DNA of 64,000 nucleotides from DSUN01 sp035527715 (GCA_035527715.1 DATKZY010000204.1:32047-96046), one strand, 5' to 3'; counted from the stretch's first letter, positions 1-8,640 are shown. Made by a program: numbers and translations. The notes: generated by a model from the sequence alone, not told the origin.

Positions 1-1
1 G

Positions 2-2488
2 GGCGGTCGGGCCCACGTGCGCCTTGCGGTGACCGCGAAGAAGCGTTACCTCGTGTTCGAGGTCGTCTCCGTCGGCGAGGAGAAGCCCGACACGCTCAGC
101 CTCTGCCCCGCGATGGTGTCGCTGGCCAAGGTGCGGAGCCATCTGTCGGGCGTGGCGGCGGACGACGATTTCGCGGCGTGCGTGCGCGTGGTCGACCTCA
201 AGAGCAATCTCCTCGTCCACGGCGGCCCGTCGCCCCGTTTCGAGGTGCGATGCGAAGCCAAGCACGGCATCGTGGGCGCCAGATTCGCCCTCGTCGGCTG
301 CCCGACGAGCCAACTGCGCAGCGTGCTCCAGGAAGTCGTGCGCGACGAAGGCCTGCCCTCCTCTCCGCTGGGCGGCCCCTTCGCGCTCGACGCCGAGGAG
401 AATCGCGGCTCCTACGTCTTCGCCTACGGCCTGTCGGAGCAGAACGCCGACGAGTGGGTCGCCCTGGCGAAGAAGGCCGGCTTCGCCCAGGTGCACCTCA
501 TCGGCTTCGAGAAGTCGCTCGGCCACTACGAGCCGCGCCCGAATCTCTTCCCCAACGGCCTCGCCGGCCTGAAGACCGTCGTGGCCAAGATTCACGCCGC
601 CGGCCTGCGGGCCGGGATGCACACGCTCACCGCCTGCATCGCGCCCCACGACCCCTTCGCCACGCCCGTGCCCGACAAGCGCCTGGCCAAGGACGCCACG
701 TTCACCCTCGCCGAGGCCATCGGCGAAGGCGACAAGGCAGTTCAGACCACGGCGGAGCCGAAGGGCTTCGACACCATCTGGGCCTATGCCGCGCACGGCA
801 ACGTCGTGCAGCTTGACGACGAGTTGATCCAGTTCACCGGCCTCGCGCCCACGGGCTTCACCGACTGCAAGCGCGGCGCCTTCGGCACCAAGGCCGCGCC
901 CCACGCCAAGGGCGCACCCGTCCACCACCTCTACGTCCGCTACACCTCCTTCCAGCCCGACGAGAACTCGACGCTCGTGGACGAGGTGGCCGACTGCATC
1001 GCCAGCGTCTTCAACACGTGCGGCTTCGACATGATCTACATGGACGGTGCGGAGGGCATGGTCGGCGGCTGGCACGGGGTGTCGAAGATGCGGGCCGCCA
1101 TCTTCAAGCGGCTCAAGGGCCGCGTGCTCGTCGAGGCCAGCGAGTGGGGCTACCACTCCTGGCCATTCCACTCCCGCATCGGAGCCTACGACTATCCGCA
1201 CTGGGCGCTCAAGCGGTTCATTGACATCCACTGCAACCACAACGACGGGAATCGCGCGAGCAGCCTGCTGCCCACGCAGCTCGGCTGGTGGGCCATCCTC
1301 GGCCCCAGCGCCGACCACGACGCCGAGTTCCGCGACGAGATCGAGTACCTCTGCTGCAAGGCCCTCGCCACCGACGCCCCGATGTCGTTCCAGGGCGTCG
1401 GCGTCGGCAGCAAGCCGGCCAACGCCCGCCAAGACGAATACCTGCAACTCATCGGCCGCTACGAGCGCCTGCGCCTCGCCCGCACCGTGCCCGAGGCCAT
1501 CCGCAAGCAGCTACGCACGCCCAAGGCCGACTTCCGCCTCGCGGACGGCGCCGACGGCAAGCCGCAATTCGTCCCCACCGACTACCTCGCTCACAAGGTC
1601 ACCGGGCTCAAGGATGGCTCGGCGGCCTGGACTGTGAGGAACCGCTTCGCCGCCCAGCCGCTGCGGCTGCGCATTCAGGCCCTCTACTCCGCCGCGCCCT
1701 ACGATTCGCCCGACGCCGTGGCACTGGCCGAGCCGCAGGACCTCGCCGTCAGCGGCGCGGCCAAGGGCGTCACGCTGCTCAAAACCTCGCCGGACTTCGA
1801 AGCGTCGTCCACGCTGCCAACCCGCGTCGGCTCGTGGGCGAAGGCCACCAAGACCTTCACGCCGCCGAAGGACCTCCGCAAGTGCGGCGCCTTGCGGGTC
1901 GCAGTCGAGGGCGATGGCAGCGGCTCTATCCTCAACTTCCAGCTCACCAACCCGCCCCAATTCTGGGGCACGTGGGACGAGCATTACGTCACCGTGGACT
2001 TCACGGGCCGCCGCGACTTCGAGTTGCACCTCCGCGAGCGCGACGCCGAACGCTTCGGCGACTACGTCTGGCCCTACGGCGGCATCTACGACGTCTATCG
2101 CTCGCCCCTCATCCGCAGCCACGTGAGCACGCTGAACGTCTACTGCAACAATCTGCCGTCCCGCGGCGCCCTCAAGTGCCGCATCGGCCCCGTCAAGGCC
2201 CTGCCCGTCGTCAAGGTCAAGCTCGCCAATCCGGCCATCACCGTGGGCGACCGCAAGCTCCTCTTCCCCGTCGCCCTCGAGAGCGGCCAGTACATCGAGA
2301 TGGAATCAGCCGCCGACTGCAAGCTCTACGACGAGCGCGGCGCCCTCGTCCAGCAGGTGGCGCCGCAGGGCGACGTGCCCGCCCTTGCCCCCGGCGACAA
2401 CGCCATCGCCTTCACCTGCGGCCAGCCCGAGGGCCACGCCGCGCGGGCGAACGTGACGATCATCACCCAAGGCGAGCCACTGAAGTGA
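2..2488 (+). CDS. Glycoside hydrolase-like (beta/alpha)8 barrel protein, 5' truncated
   Basis: The reading frame is open from the first bases of the window, so the true start lies upstream and about 828 residues are visible. The middle part reads like a TIM-barrel carbohydrate-active enzyme: alternating hydrophobic strands and helices, then DMIYMDGAEG, an acidic strand end typical of a catalytic aspartate, followed by a strand with VEASEWG. The C-terminal third looks like beta-sandwich domains rich in aromatic residues (PQFWGTWDEHYVTVDF). No signal peptide can be judged because the N-terminus is missing. It ends 17 bp before an M55 peptidase gene that has its own ribosome binding site, so the two are probably cotranscribed. 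I cannot assign a glycoside hydrolase family or substrate; the enzymatic role is an inference from fold-like features. It could also be a non-catalytic barrel protein. Confidence 0.5.
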   Translation, partial: GGRAHVRLAVTAKKRYLVFEVVSVGEEKPDTLSLCPAMVSLAKVRSHLSGVAADDDFAACVRVVDLKSNLLVHGGPSPRFEVRCEAKHGIVGARFALVGCPTSQLRSVLQEVVRDEGLPSSPLGGPFALDAEENRGSYVFAYGLSEQNADEWVALAKKAGFAQVHLIGFEKSLGHYEPRPNLFPNGLAGLKTVVAKIHAAGLRAGMHTLTACIAPHDPFATPVPDKRLAKDATFTLAEAIGEGDKAVQTTAEPKGFDTIWAYAAHGNVVQLDDELIQFTGLAPTGFTDCKRGAFGTKAAPHAKGAPVHHLYVRYTSFQPDENSTLVDEVADCIASVFNTCGFDMIYMDGAEGMVGGWHGVSKMRAAIFKRLKGRVLVEASEWGYHSWPFHSRIGAYDYPHWALKRFIDIHCNHNDGNRASSLLPTQLGWWAILGPSADHDAEFRDEIEYLCCKALATDAPMSFQGVGVGSKPANARQDEYLQLIGRYERLRLARTVPEAIRKQLRTPKADFRLADGADGKPQFVPTDYLAHKVTGLKDGSAAWTVRNRFAAQPLRLRIQALYSAAPYDSPDAVALAEPQDLAVSGAAKGVTLLKTSPDFEASSTLPTRVGSWAKATKTFTPPKDLRKCGALRVAVEGDGSGSILNFQLTNPPQFWGTWDEHYVTVDFTGRRDFELHLRERDAERFGDYVWPYGGIYDVYRSPLIRSHVSTLNVYCNNLPSRGALKCRIGPVKALPVVKVKLANPAITVGDRKLLFPVALESGQYIEMESAADCKLYDERGALVQQVAPQGDVPALAPGDNAIAFTCGQPEGHAARANVTIITQGEPLK

Positions 2489-2505
2489 GCGAAGGAGGAA
2501 TCGCC

Positions 2506-3291
2506 GTGAAAGTCTACATCTCCACCGACCTCGAGGGCATCAGCGGCGTGACCGTGTGGGACCAGACGCGCGAGATGACCACCGCGCTCTACCAGCACGC
2601 CCGCCACCTGCTCACCCGCGACGTCAACGCCGCCGTGCAGGGCTGCCTCGACGGCGGGGCGAGCGAGGTGCGGGTCCTCGACGGCCACGGCGGCGGGTTC
2701 AACTTCGTGCCCGACGAGTTGCACCCCGGCGCCACCTACGTGACCGGCCCGAACCGCCCGGCCATGCTGCCCGGCCTCGATGCCTCGTTCGGCGCGGCCA
2801 TGCTCGTCGGCTACCACGCAATGGCCGGCACCCCGCAGGCCGTCCTCGCCCACACCCAGTCGTCGAAGGCGGGCAGCCGCTACTGGTACAACGGCCGCGA
2901 GAGCGGCGAGATCGCCCAGACCGCCCTCGTGTGCGGCCACTACGGCGTGCCCGTCGTCATGGTCGCGGGCGACGAGGCGGCCTGTGCCGAGGCCCGCGCC
3001 TTCCTCGGCGATGGCATCGTCGCCGTCGCCGTCAAGAAGGGCATCAGCATCACCTCGTGCGAGATGATCCCGCCCCAGCGCGCCTGGGAGCTGATTCGCA
3101 AGGGCGCCGCCGAGGCCCTCGGCCGCGTCGGCCAGTGCAAGCCTTACCAGATCGACCTGCCCATCCATGCCCGCGTCAGCTACCTCACCCGCGAGATCGC
3201 CGACGGCGCCGGCGGCAGGCTCTCGAAGCGCGTGGACGCCACGACCTTCGAGCGGGTCATCGAGAGCCCGCTCGACATCGTGAAGTTCTGA
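2506..3291 (+). CDS. dppA: M55 family D-aminopeptidase (DppA-like)
   Basis: A 261-residue zinc peptidase expected to remove N-terminal D-amino acids from short peptides, perhaps peptidoglycan-derived. The M55 metal and catalytic residues are visible in their usual places: D8 and E10 in STDLEG, H61 in DGHGGG, H104 in GYHAMAG, H116 in LAHTQSS (position of the proposed nucleophile), and a glutamate in ESGE near residues 132-135. Length fits the family (about 270). The GTG start is chosen because GAAGGAGG lies 8 bases upstream and the protein then begins exactly at the conserved MKVYISTDLEG. No signal peptide, so cytoplasmic. It follows the hydrolase-like gene by 17 bp. Pairing with a carbohydrate enzyme suggests uptake and breakdown of cell-wall or glycopeptide fragments, but that is inference. 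Confidence 0.88.
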   Translation: MKVYISTDLEGISGVTVWDQTREMTTALYQHARHLLTRDVNAAVQGCLDGGASEVRVLDGHGGGFNFVPDELHPGATYVTGPNRPAMLPGLDASFGAAMLVGYHAMAGTPQAVLAHTQSSKAGSRYWYNGRESGEIAQTALVCGHYGVPVVMVAGDEAACAEARAFLGDGIVAVAVKKGISITSCEMIPPQRAWELIRKGAAEALGRVGQCKPYQIDLPIHARVSYLTREIADGAGGRLSKRVDATTFERVIESPLDIVKF

Positions 3292-3337
3292 TGCGTGACG
3301 CGTGAGCAGACAAGCCGGGCAGGCGCCAATCCCGCTG

Positions 3338-3375
3338 ATCTTGACCACGTGCGCAAGAAGGGGGGAGGTCGAGAT
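3338..3375. repeat. Hairpin A of the shared-loop family
   Basis: Arms ATCTTGACC (3338-3346) and GGTCGAGAT (3367-3375) pair along 9 bases with one T-G wobble. The loop contains GTGCGCAAGAAGGGG, like the loops of the hairpins at 3494, 3587, 3845 and 4163. Confidence 0.6.
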
Positions 3376-3493
3376 TGAGGGTTGAGGGGGGCGCGCCTAG
3401 CAGAGCGAGGGAGCCTCCGTCCACACAGACGCACAAGTGTCCAACTCACAAGAGCTTACAGCCACAGCAAGGTGCCGGCGTTGGCTGCTGTCG

Positions 3494-3537
3494 CGCTAGG
3501 CGCGCCTGCGCGCGCAACACGGGGGGCGCGCCTAGCG
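3494..3537. repeat. Hairpin with 13-bp perfect stem, shared-loop family
   Basis: Arms CGCTAGGCGCGCC (3494-3506) and GGCGCGCCTAGCG (3525-3537) pair perfectly. The 18-base loop is TGCGCGCGCAACACGGGG. The stem sequence has nothing in common with the other hairpins nearby, while the loop keeps GCGCAA followed by a G-run. A lone 3' half-copy sits near 3388. Confidence 0.7.
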
Positions 3538-3586
3538 TAAGGAAGGGGGCGCGCCTGGGGAGGCGCCCACTCGCGCCCATCCCGCG

Positions 3587-3630
3587 CAATCATGACCACC
3601 TGCGCACTACGGGGGGGGTGGTCGAGATTG
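3587..3630. repeat. Hairpin B of the shared-loop family
   Basis: Outer arms CAATC and GATTG and inner arms GACCAC(C) and (G)GTGGTC frame a loop with CTGCGCACTACGGGG. One A-A mismatch and one wobble interrupt the stem. Its right side resembles that of the hairpin at 3338. Confidence 0.6.
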
Positions 3631-3697
3631 GCCCCAATCGTCCTCGTCCTCGAATCCTCCTCTCATCCCACTCAAGATCCTCACGCGCCGTGGGTGG

Positions 3698-3719
3698 CAC
3701 GGCTGGCTTGCCAGCCGTG
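3698..3719. repeat. Palindromic element, 10-bp stem
   Basis: CACGGCTGGC and GCCAGCCGTG are separated by TT. It is a REP-like palindrome of a type distinct from the shared-loop hairpins around it. Confidence 0.65.
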
Positions 3720-3750
3720 TCCTCTCCGGAAGGCGGCCCCAGCGCACGGA

Positions 3751-3773
3751 CACGGTTGGACAAGCCAACCGTG
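3751..3773. repeat. Palindromic element, 9-bp stem
   Basis: CACGGTTGG and CCAACCGTG are separated by ACAAG. It is close in sequence to the palindrome at 3698 (CACGG-TGG), with a paired change in the stem (CTGG to TTGG, with the matching change in the other arm). Confidence 0.65.
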
Positions 3774-3844
3774 CCACGATTGACCACTTGCAGAACCCAT
3801 GGGCCGGCGTCCCCCTCAGACCCTTCTCCCCTCGACCAACTTGC

Positions 3845-3886
3845 TCAAGATGATCACGCGCGCGCAAGGGGAGGTGATCATCTTGA
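3845..3886. repeat. Hairpin with 13-bp perfect stem, shared-loop family
   Basis: Arms TCAAGATGATCAC (3845-3857) and GTGATCATCTTGA (3874-3886) pair perfectly around the 16-base loop GCGCGCGCAAGGGGAG. A half-copy of the left arm occurs near 3979 without a partner. Confidence 0.75.
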
Positions 3887-4162
3887 CGGCAAGCCCTTCA
3901 GCGCGGCCTCGTAGCCATAAGCATCGTCATGGCCAGCACATGCACCCTTGCCAACCCGCATCCCCACCGTTCTCTGCCCCCGTCAAGATGATCACCTGCC
4001 TCCCACGTCCCCGGGAACTGGCCGAAACGGGCGATCAGACCGCATCTGCACATCCATGCCCCGACGCATCTCTTTGCCCCCCAACGTCTTATGGGTGTCA
4101 GGCACCTTGGGCTTTGCCTTGGCTCTTGCCCCTTCGCCTTTCCCACCTTGCCCCACGCGCGT

Positions 4163-4200
4163 CAGGCGCTCGCTTGTGCGCAAGGGGAGGTGAGCGCCTG
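4163..4200. repeat. Hairpin just downstream of the TIR-kinase gene, shared-loop family
   Basis: Arms CAGGCGCTCGC (4163-4173) and GTGAGCGCCTG (4190-4200) pair with one wobble around the 16-base loop TTGTGCGCAAGGGGAG. The last 12 bases of this loop equal those of the hairpin at 3845, while the stems differ at nearly every base. It begins 27 bases past the minus-strand stop codon of the TIR-kinase gene, so it may end that transcript, although no T-run follows. Confidence 0.7.
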
Positions 4201-4226
4201 GAGGGGAGGGGGGCGGGGAATTCCCC

Positions 4227-5867
4227 TCAGCGTCCCAATGGTGGCGTGGCGATGCGGTAACACCGGTCGTAGAGTTCGACCTCGAGGTTAGAGCCGCAGA
4301 CAAAAAGGCCCATCTCTCTGGCCCGCACCTCTATGGCTTCCCCCTTGCGGCGGGTTTCGAGCATGACGTGCTCGCCGCCAAGAAGCGCGGCCGCGGAGGC
4401 GGGGCGTTCGGTTAGGGCAGGCGACCAGCATTGGAGGAAAGCCGAGTGTCCTATGAGGTTCTCGAGCCGCGTCTCGGTTCCCCATACGCCCGGCGGAAAG
4501 CTCGTCCTGAGGTCCTTGCAGGTCTGGGCCCGCGGGATCCCGCCAGTCGCGAGGAAATAGGCCGTGCCTGCAAGCGCGTAGAGGTCGCTGGATAGCAGGG
4601 CGTGGCCCTCCTCCTGTTCCTCAGGTGTGAAGTTGGCGACACCGAGGGCAGTCTGAGCGGCGTCGACAAAGCAGGCCGCCTCGTAATCAATGAGCGAGAC
4701 ATGACACTTGGCGCCTCCTAGAGAGCTTCTGCCCGGACTGAAGGTCACGATGAGGTTCCCAGGTGTCACATCGCGATGGATCACTGGCCTCGACGCGCCA
4801 TGGAGTTGCTCCAGGTGCTCGATCGTTTGCAGCACGATGTCGTCGAGTAGGGCGCCAACGATGACGTTGCCCCGCCGAACCGCTTGCGACAGGGTGACGC
4901 CCTCGATGTAAGGGAACAGCAGGTAGGACTCGCCGCTGGGGAACTCGCCCATCTCCAACAGGCGGTTGCCGAGGACCTCTCTGTAGGTGTCCGAACCGAC
5001 CCAATCGCGCGACTCAGGGGGAATCTCACGCAACACTTTGAGAACCACATCGCCGTGCCTGGGGTGTTGACCCCGAAGCACCAGGCCCATCTGGCTGCTG
5101 CTGAGCGCGACAGCATTCGCCACCAGAGACGCGCACAGGTCGGCAGTCTTCGGGTCCAACGCGGCCGCCCTCTCGTCGCAGAGCGGAGGGGCCCCATGCC
5201 CTCCCGCTCCGCTGGCTCCCGGCCGCACGGGCGACGGGCCTGGCACATGCGCGCGCCGCTGTGCCCCGGGGACGGCGATGCCAGCATGCTCAAGCGCCCT
5301 GAACATGGCTCGGAGCCCTTGCTCGGTTGCCCCCTCGAAGAGCTCGATGTACTGAATGCCGGCAAGCTGGTACTCCATGCGCGCGGGCAACTCGACAGGG
5401 GTCAGGTAGATGGGCAGGATCGTCACGTTCCGCTGGGCCGCTAGGGCCAATTCCCGCATGGTGTTTGGTGATTCGACGGAGTTCTCGGACGCCATGAACA
5501 TGAGCATTCTGCAACCCCGGATGGCGTTAACAATCTCCTCGGTCCAGAACGACGCGCCATCAATCCCCTCCTGGTCAATCCATATGCGAACCCCAGCCTG
5601 CCTCAACACTTCCACAATGGGCGAGACGATCGGGAGATCGCGTCGGCTATAGCACACGAACACGTAGCCCGTCTGCGCCTCAGCCGGCTCGCTGAGAGGT
5701 GTGGCCGGCGCTTCGACTGCGAACTCCGCACGGCACTTCCCACACCGCGCGCGTCCGCCTGCCAACGTCGCCGCCACCCTGTACGCCGTCCCGCAACTTG
5801 GGCAGCGCGTCTTGAGTGTTGCATCGTCCGGCACGGGAACCCCCACTCCACTCAAGGCATCCAGCAC
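4227..5867 (-). CDS. Zinc ribbon-TIR-protein kinase fusion protein
   Basis: A 546-residue multidomain signalling protein. Residues about 20-52 form an MJ0042-type zinc ribbon (RCPSCG ... RCGKC). Residues about 65-165 are a TIR domain: it opens YVFVCYSRRD, continues with RIWIDQEGI, and has NTMREL, whose glutamate sits where TIR NADases carry the catalytic residue. After a Pro/Gly linker (about 205-235) comes a kinase-like domain: VVLKVL supplies the ATP-binding lysine, VIHRDVTPGN is the catalytic loop with Asp and Asn present, and LIDYEA replaces the usual DFG. No membrane segment or signal peptide, so cytoplasmic. The start is a GTG; in-frame GTGs further in are possible. It is monocistronic with a strong promoter. 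The combination suggests a stress or phage-sensing switch, or a eukaryote-like signalling protein; the DFG change leaves kinase activity open. Confidence 0.82.
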   Translation of the reverse strand: MLDALSGVGVPVPDDATLKTRCPSCGTAYRVAATLAGGRARCGKCRAEFAVEAPATPLSEPAEAQTGYVFVCYSRRDLPIVSPIVEVLRQAGVRIWIDQEGIDGASFWTEEIVNAIRGCRMLMFMASENSVESPNTMRELALAAQRNVTILPIYLTPVELPARMEYQLAGIQYIELFEGATEQGLRAMFRALEHAGIAVPGAQRRAHVPGPSPVRPGASGAGGHGAPPLCDERAAALDPKTADLCASLVANAVALSSSQMGLVLRGQHPRHGDVVLKVLREIPPESRDWVGSDTYREVLGNRLLEMGEFPSGESYLLFPYIEGVTLSQAVRRGNVIVGALLDDIVLQTIEHLEQLHGASRPVIHRDVTPGNLIVTFSPGRSSLGGAKCHVSLIDYEAACFVDAAQTALGVANFTPEEQEEGHALLSSDLYALAGTAYFLATGGIPRAQTCKDLRTSFPPGVWGTETRLENLIGHSAFLQCWSPALTERPASAAALLGGEHVMLETRRKGEAIEVRAREMGLFVCGSNLEVELYDRCYRIATPPLGR

Positions 5868-5892
5868 TGACGGCGGCTCTCACTCCTTGGGG

Positions 5893-5921
5893 ATTATAGG
5901 CCGGACAGGAGTTGCTTTCAA
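5893..5921 (-). promoter_or_regulatory. Sigma70-type promoter of the TIR-kinase gene
   Basis: Read on the minus strand: -35 TTGAAA (5916-5921), 17-bp spacer, -10 TATAAT (5893-5898). The predicted start is about 20 bases before the GTG, so the leader is very short and AGGAG lies at its beginning. Confidence 0.7.
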
Positions 5922-6062
5922 GCCTCACTGGGCACTGGCGCACTGGGTCTGTTGCGCAGTCGTGGGGTTGCCTTCTCAGGGAGGCCAACCGTGCTGGTCG
6001 TCGTCGAATGCTCTTGTCCCGGTTCTCTCTCTTGTCACGCGGCACGCGGGACGCATCATGCA

Positions 6063-8576
6063 TCACGGGCCGGCCTTCTTCTTCCAGCCAGCAGCCTCGA
6101 CCTCGCCGTGGCGGATGGTGACGGTGACGGCACCATCCCAGCAGGTGGCGAGGACATGCGCGCCGGCGGACTCGTAGGCGGCGACGGTGGCAGGGGGGAG
6201 GTGGTCGGCCCTGTTGCTACAGATGGCATACGCGGGGCGCACCGCCTGGGCAAACTCGGGCGTGGCGGGCATCAGACGGCCGTGGTGGGGGACAACCAGG
6301 ACGTCGGCCCGCAGGTCAATGCCCGCGTGGAGGAGCACGGTGGCGCCGACCTGCTGGATGTCGCCGCAGAGGAGAACCCGGCGGCCGGCGTGCGCGACGC
6401 GCACGACGAGCGAGTTCTCGTTCTGCTCGTTGGGGCGGAGGCGGAGCAACCAGTCGGTGGGGGAGAGGACTTCGACGACGTTGCCCTTGCCGACCTCGAT
6501 GCGGTCGCCCGCCTTCACGGGCGACGCGGGAATCCCGCGCTTGCGCAGCATCTCCAGCAGTTGTCGCCCCGCCTTGGCCCGCGCGAGGACGGGGCTGTGG
6601 ACGACGTGTCCGATCTTGAAGCGCTGGAGCAGGGACGGAATGCCGTTCACGTGGTCGGCATCTGCGTGACTCACGACCAGGAGGTCAATCGTCCGCACGC
6701 CCCAGTGCCAGAGCGCGGGTGCGGCGACCCAGCGCCCCACGTCGTTCCGCCCATAGGTGCCGCAGTCGTAGAGGGCCGTCGAGCCGTCGGGGAATCGGAG
6801 CACGGTGGCGTTGCCGCGCCGCACGTCGAGCGCCGTGACCTCCATGCCCTCGGGCGGACGCGTCGAGCCGGGGGCAACGAGGTACACGACGACGCCCGCC
6901 ACCCACAGCATCGCCGCCCGCATGCCGCTGAGGCCGAGGCGGCGGCGGCCCACGACGAGGAGCCCGAGGGCGTAGTAGCCGATCACCCAGCCCAGCGCGG
7001 GCGCGGCGCAGTACTGCCAGGCAAGCGGCACAGAATCCGCAAGCCGGACCACCCCCGTCAGCGCCCAGGCGATGGCCTGCGCGGCAGCCGCGGGGACACC
7101 CGCAAGGGCTGGCAACGCCGCCGCGGTGGCCGTGTGCGCAAACCCCAGCACGGTGAGCATCGCCGCCAGTGGCGCCGCCAGCAGATTCGCCACGACGGTG
7201 ATCGGGCTCACCAGGTGGAAGTAGGAAGCCGTGAGAGGGAGTACCGCCAGCCACGCCGCCAGCGACACCGCGGCGGCGCGCGACGCAACCACCCAAGTCC
7301 ACCGCAGAAGCCGTCGGCTACGGCTTACCTCCTCGTCGGCGGCCAGCCGGTCGAACAGACTCACCCTCGGGCGCAGCAGTGCGGCGAAGTCCCTGTTGAG
7401 GAGGATGATCCCCAGCACCGCGACGAAGGAGAGCTGGAAGCCGACGCTGAAGAGGTCGAAGGGCCTCAGCACGAGGAGCACGAGCGCCGCCACGGCGACC
7501 GCTTGCACGGGATCGAACTGCCGCCGCCCCAGGATGGCGAGCAGGAACACGCCGGTCATCACGGCGGCGCGCACGACGGATGGCGGGGCCCCTGTGACAA
7601 GGGCGTACGCGATAACGACGCAGAGGACCAGTGCCCCCGACAGGCGCCGCCTCAACCCCAGCAGGGCAGTGATGCTCCACACGACCCAGGCGACGACGCC
7701 GACGTTGAAGCCGCTGACGGCGAGCAGGTGGATGGTGCCGGTGCGGGCGAATGCCTCCTCGAGGTCCTCGCCCACCTCGGTGCGGTCGCCGAGGACGAGG
7801 GCGCACAGGAGGGCCGCGGAATGCTTGTCCGAGGCAAGCGTGGTCTGAAGGGTTCTGCGGAGCGCTCCCCTGGCGGCGTAGACCATTGCGAAGAAGCCGC
7901 CCTGATTGCTGCCGGTCTCGACTATCGTGCCCCTCTCGCCGACGGAGAGCGTGGCGTCAATGCCCCCGCGGCGGAGGAGTGTCGCGCCGTCCATCTGGCC
8001 GGGATTGGTGGGGCCCGAGGGGAGATGGGCTGTGCCCACGAGGACGACTGTGTCCCCATGGCACAGGGTGCGTGGGGCTCCGTGGTCCACGACCCGCAAG
8101 CGCCCGCACACGGCCCGCCAGTCGCCGCCGACCTCGGCCTCGAGACAGTCGAGGTCGAACCGCGTCTGCCGGGCCTCCGCGGCGAGCCATCCGCTGTCGC
8201 CCGAGAGGGGCATCGGGGGCAGGACACGCACTTCAGGGTCGCTGGCGACGACCCCGCGGAGCCTCACAAGCGTCGGCTCGTCGCCGAGGAAACGCGAAAT
8301 GTGGTGAGGCGGGTGGGTGCCGCGGGTGAGGTCGAGTCGCACCCACCCGGCTCCCGTCATGCCCACGCCCAGCAGGAGCAACGCGGTGCCGCGAAGGCCC
8401 AGCCAGCGGCAGGCTGGGGACCCGGCGGCGGCGACCACGATCGCGCTCCAGGCCAGGCGTCGAGGCAGGAGAGAGTACTCGCAGGCGAGGATTCCACACG
8501 CGAAGGCGACCGCTGCGGGGACCAGCGGCCGGTACGGCAGAAACGCCAGGGCCGTCTGGTCCTCAGGCTGGTCCAT
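6063..8576 (-). CDS. comEC: ComEC/Rec2 family DNA-uptake channel
   Basis: An 837-residue polytopic membrane protein, the usual length for ComEC, which carries transforming DNA across the inner membrane. An N-terminal hydrophobic pair of helices is followed by a soluble OB-like part, then the competence domain with HLLAVSGFNVG and many transmembrane segments (about residues 230-560). The C-terminal metallo-beta-lactamase domain has SHADADHVNG (the HxHxDH-like metal motif with Ala and Asp between) and VPHHGR, so nuclease function is plausible. The ATG start sits just before the first hydrophobic helix. It is divergent from the mraZ gene, sharing a 300-bp spacer. No other competence gene is next to it, although secretin and PilM-like genes occur 22 kb away. 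Confidence 0.9.
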   Translation of the reverse strand: MDQPEDQTALAFLPYRPLVPAAVAFACGILACEYSLLPRRLAWSAIVVAAAGSPACRWLGLRGTALLLLGVGMTGAGWVRLDLTRGTHPPHHISRFLGDEPTLVRLRGVVASDPEVRVLPPMPLSGDSGWLAAEARQTRFDLDCLEAEVGGDWRAVCGRLRVVDHGAPRTLCHGDTVVLVGTAHLPSGPTNPGQMDGATLLRRGGIDATLSVGERGTIVETGSNQGGFFAMVYAARGALRRTLQTTLASDKHSAALLCALVLGDRTEVGEDLEEAFARTGTIHLLAVSGFNVGVVAWVVWSITALLGLRRRLSGALVLCVVIAYALVTGAPPSVVRAAVMTGVFLLAILGRRQFDPVQAVAVAALVLLVLRPFDLFSVGFQLSFVAVLGIILLNRDFAALLRPRVSLFDRLAADEEVSRSRRLLRWTWVVASRAAAVSLAAWLAVLPLTASYFHLVSPITVVANLLAAPLAAMLTVLGFAHTATAAALPALAGVPAAAAQAIAWALTGVVRLADSVPLAWQYCAAPALGWVIGYYALGLLVVGRRRLGLSGMRAAMLWVAGVVVYLVAPGSTRPPEGMEVTALDVRRGNATVLRFPDGSTALYDCGTYGRNDVGRWVAAPALWHWGVRTIDLLVVSHADADHVNGIPSLLQRFKIGHVVHSPVLARAKAGRQLLEMLRKRGIPASPVKAGDRIEVGKGNVVEVLSPTDWLLRLRPNEQNENSLVVRVAHAGRRVLLCGDIQQVGATVLLHAGIDLRADVLVVPHHGRLMPATPEFAQAVRPAYAICSNRADHLPPATVAAYESAGAHVLATCWDGAVTVTIRHGEVEAAGWKKKAGP

Positions 8577-8611
8577 GGGTGTCACGTGCCTTTGCGGCGG
8601 TGCGCGCGCGG

Positions 8612-8640
8612 ATGATAGCGCCGGCCCGCTGGGCGCGCAA
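8612..8640 (-). promoter_or_regulatory. Possible sigma70 promoter of comEC
   Basis: On the minus strand TTGCGC (8635-8640), 17-bp spacer, TATCAT (8612-8617). The -35 is weak; the spacing is ideal. Confidence 0.4.

Larger units (their letters stand above)
3292..4226. other. 935-bp non-coding region dense in inverted repeats
   Basis: No convincing gene is present: frames that stay open here have low-complexity products and no ribosome binding site. The DNA instead holds at least seven hairpin-forming repeats, several half-copies (the arm GGCGCGCCTAGC again near 3388, CAAGATGATCAC again near 3980) and runs of G. It lies between the convergent M55 peptidase gene and the TIR-kinase gene, so both 3' ends could read into it. 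Confidence 0.7.

Noticed and set aside
3338..4200. CRISPR array or integron attC cluster
   Set aside because: Repeats are not equally spaced, stems differ between copies, no cas or integrase gene is present, and no attC core (GTTRRRY/RYYYAAC) is seen.
5952..8615. Open frame of 887 codons opposite comEC
   Set aside because: It is antisense to a gene with clear ComEC motifs; product is His/Arg/Gly-rich low-complexity, typical of a GC-rich shadow.
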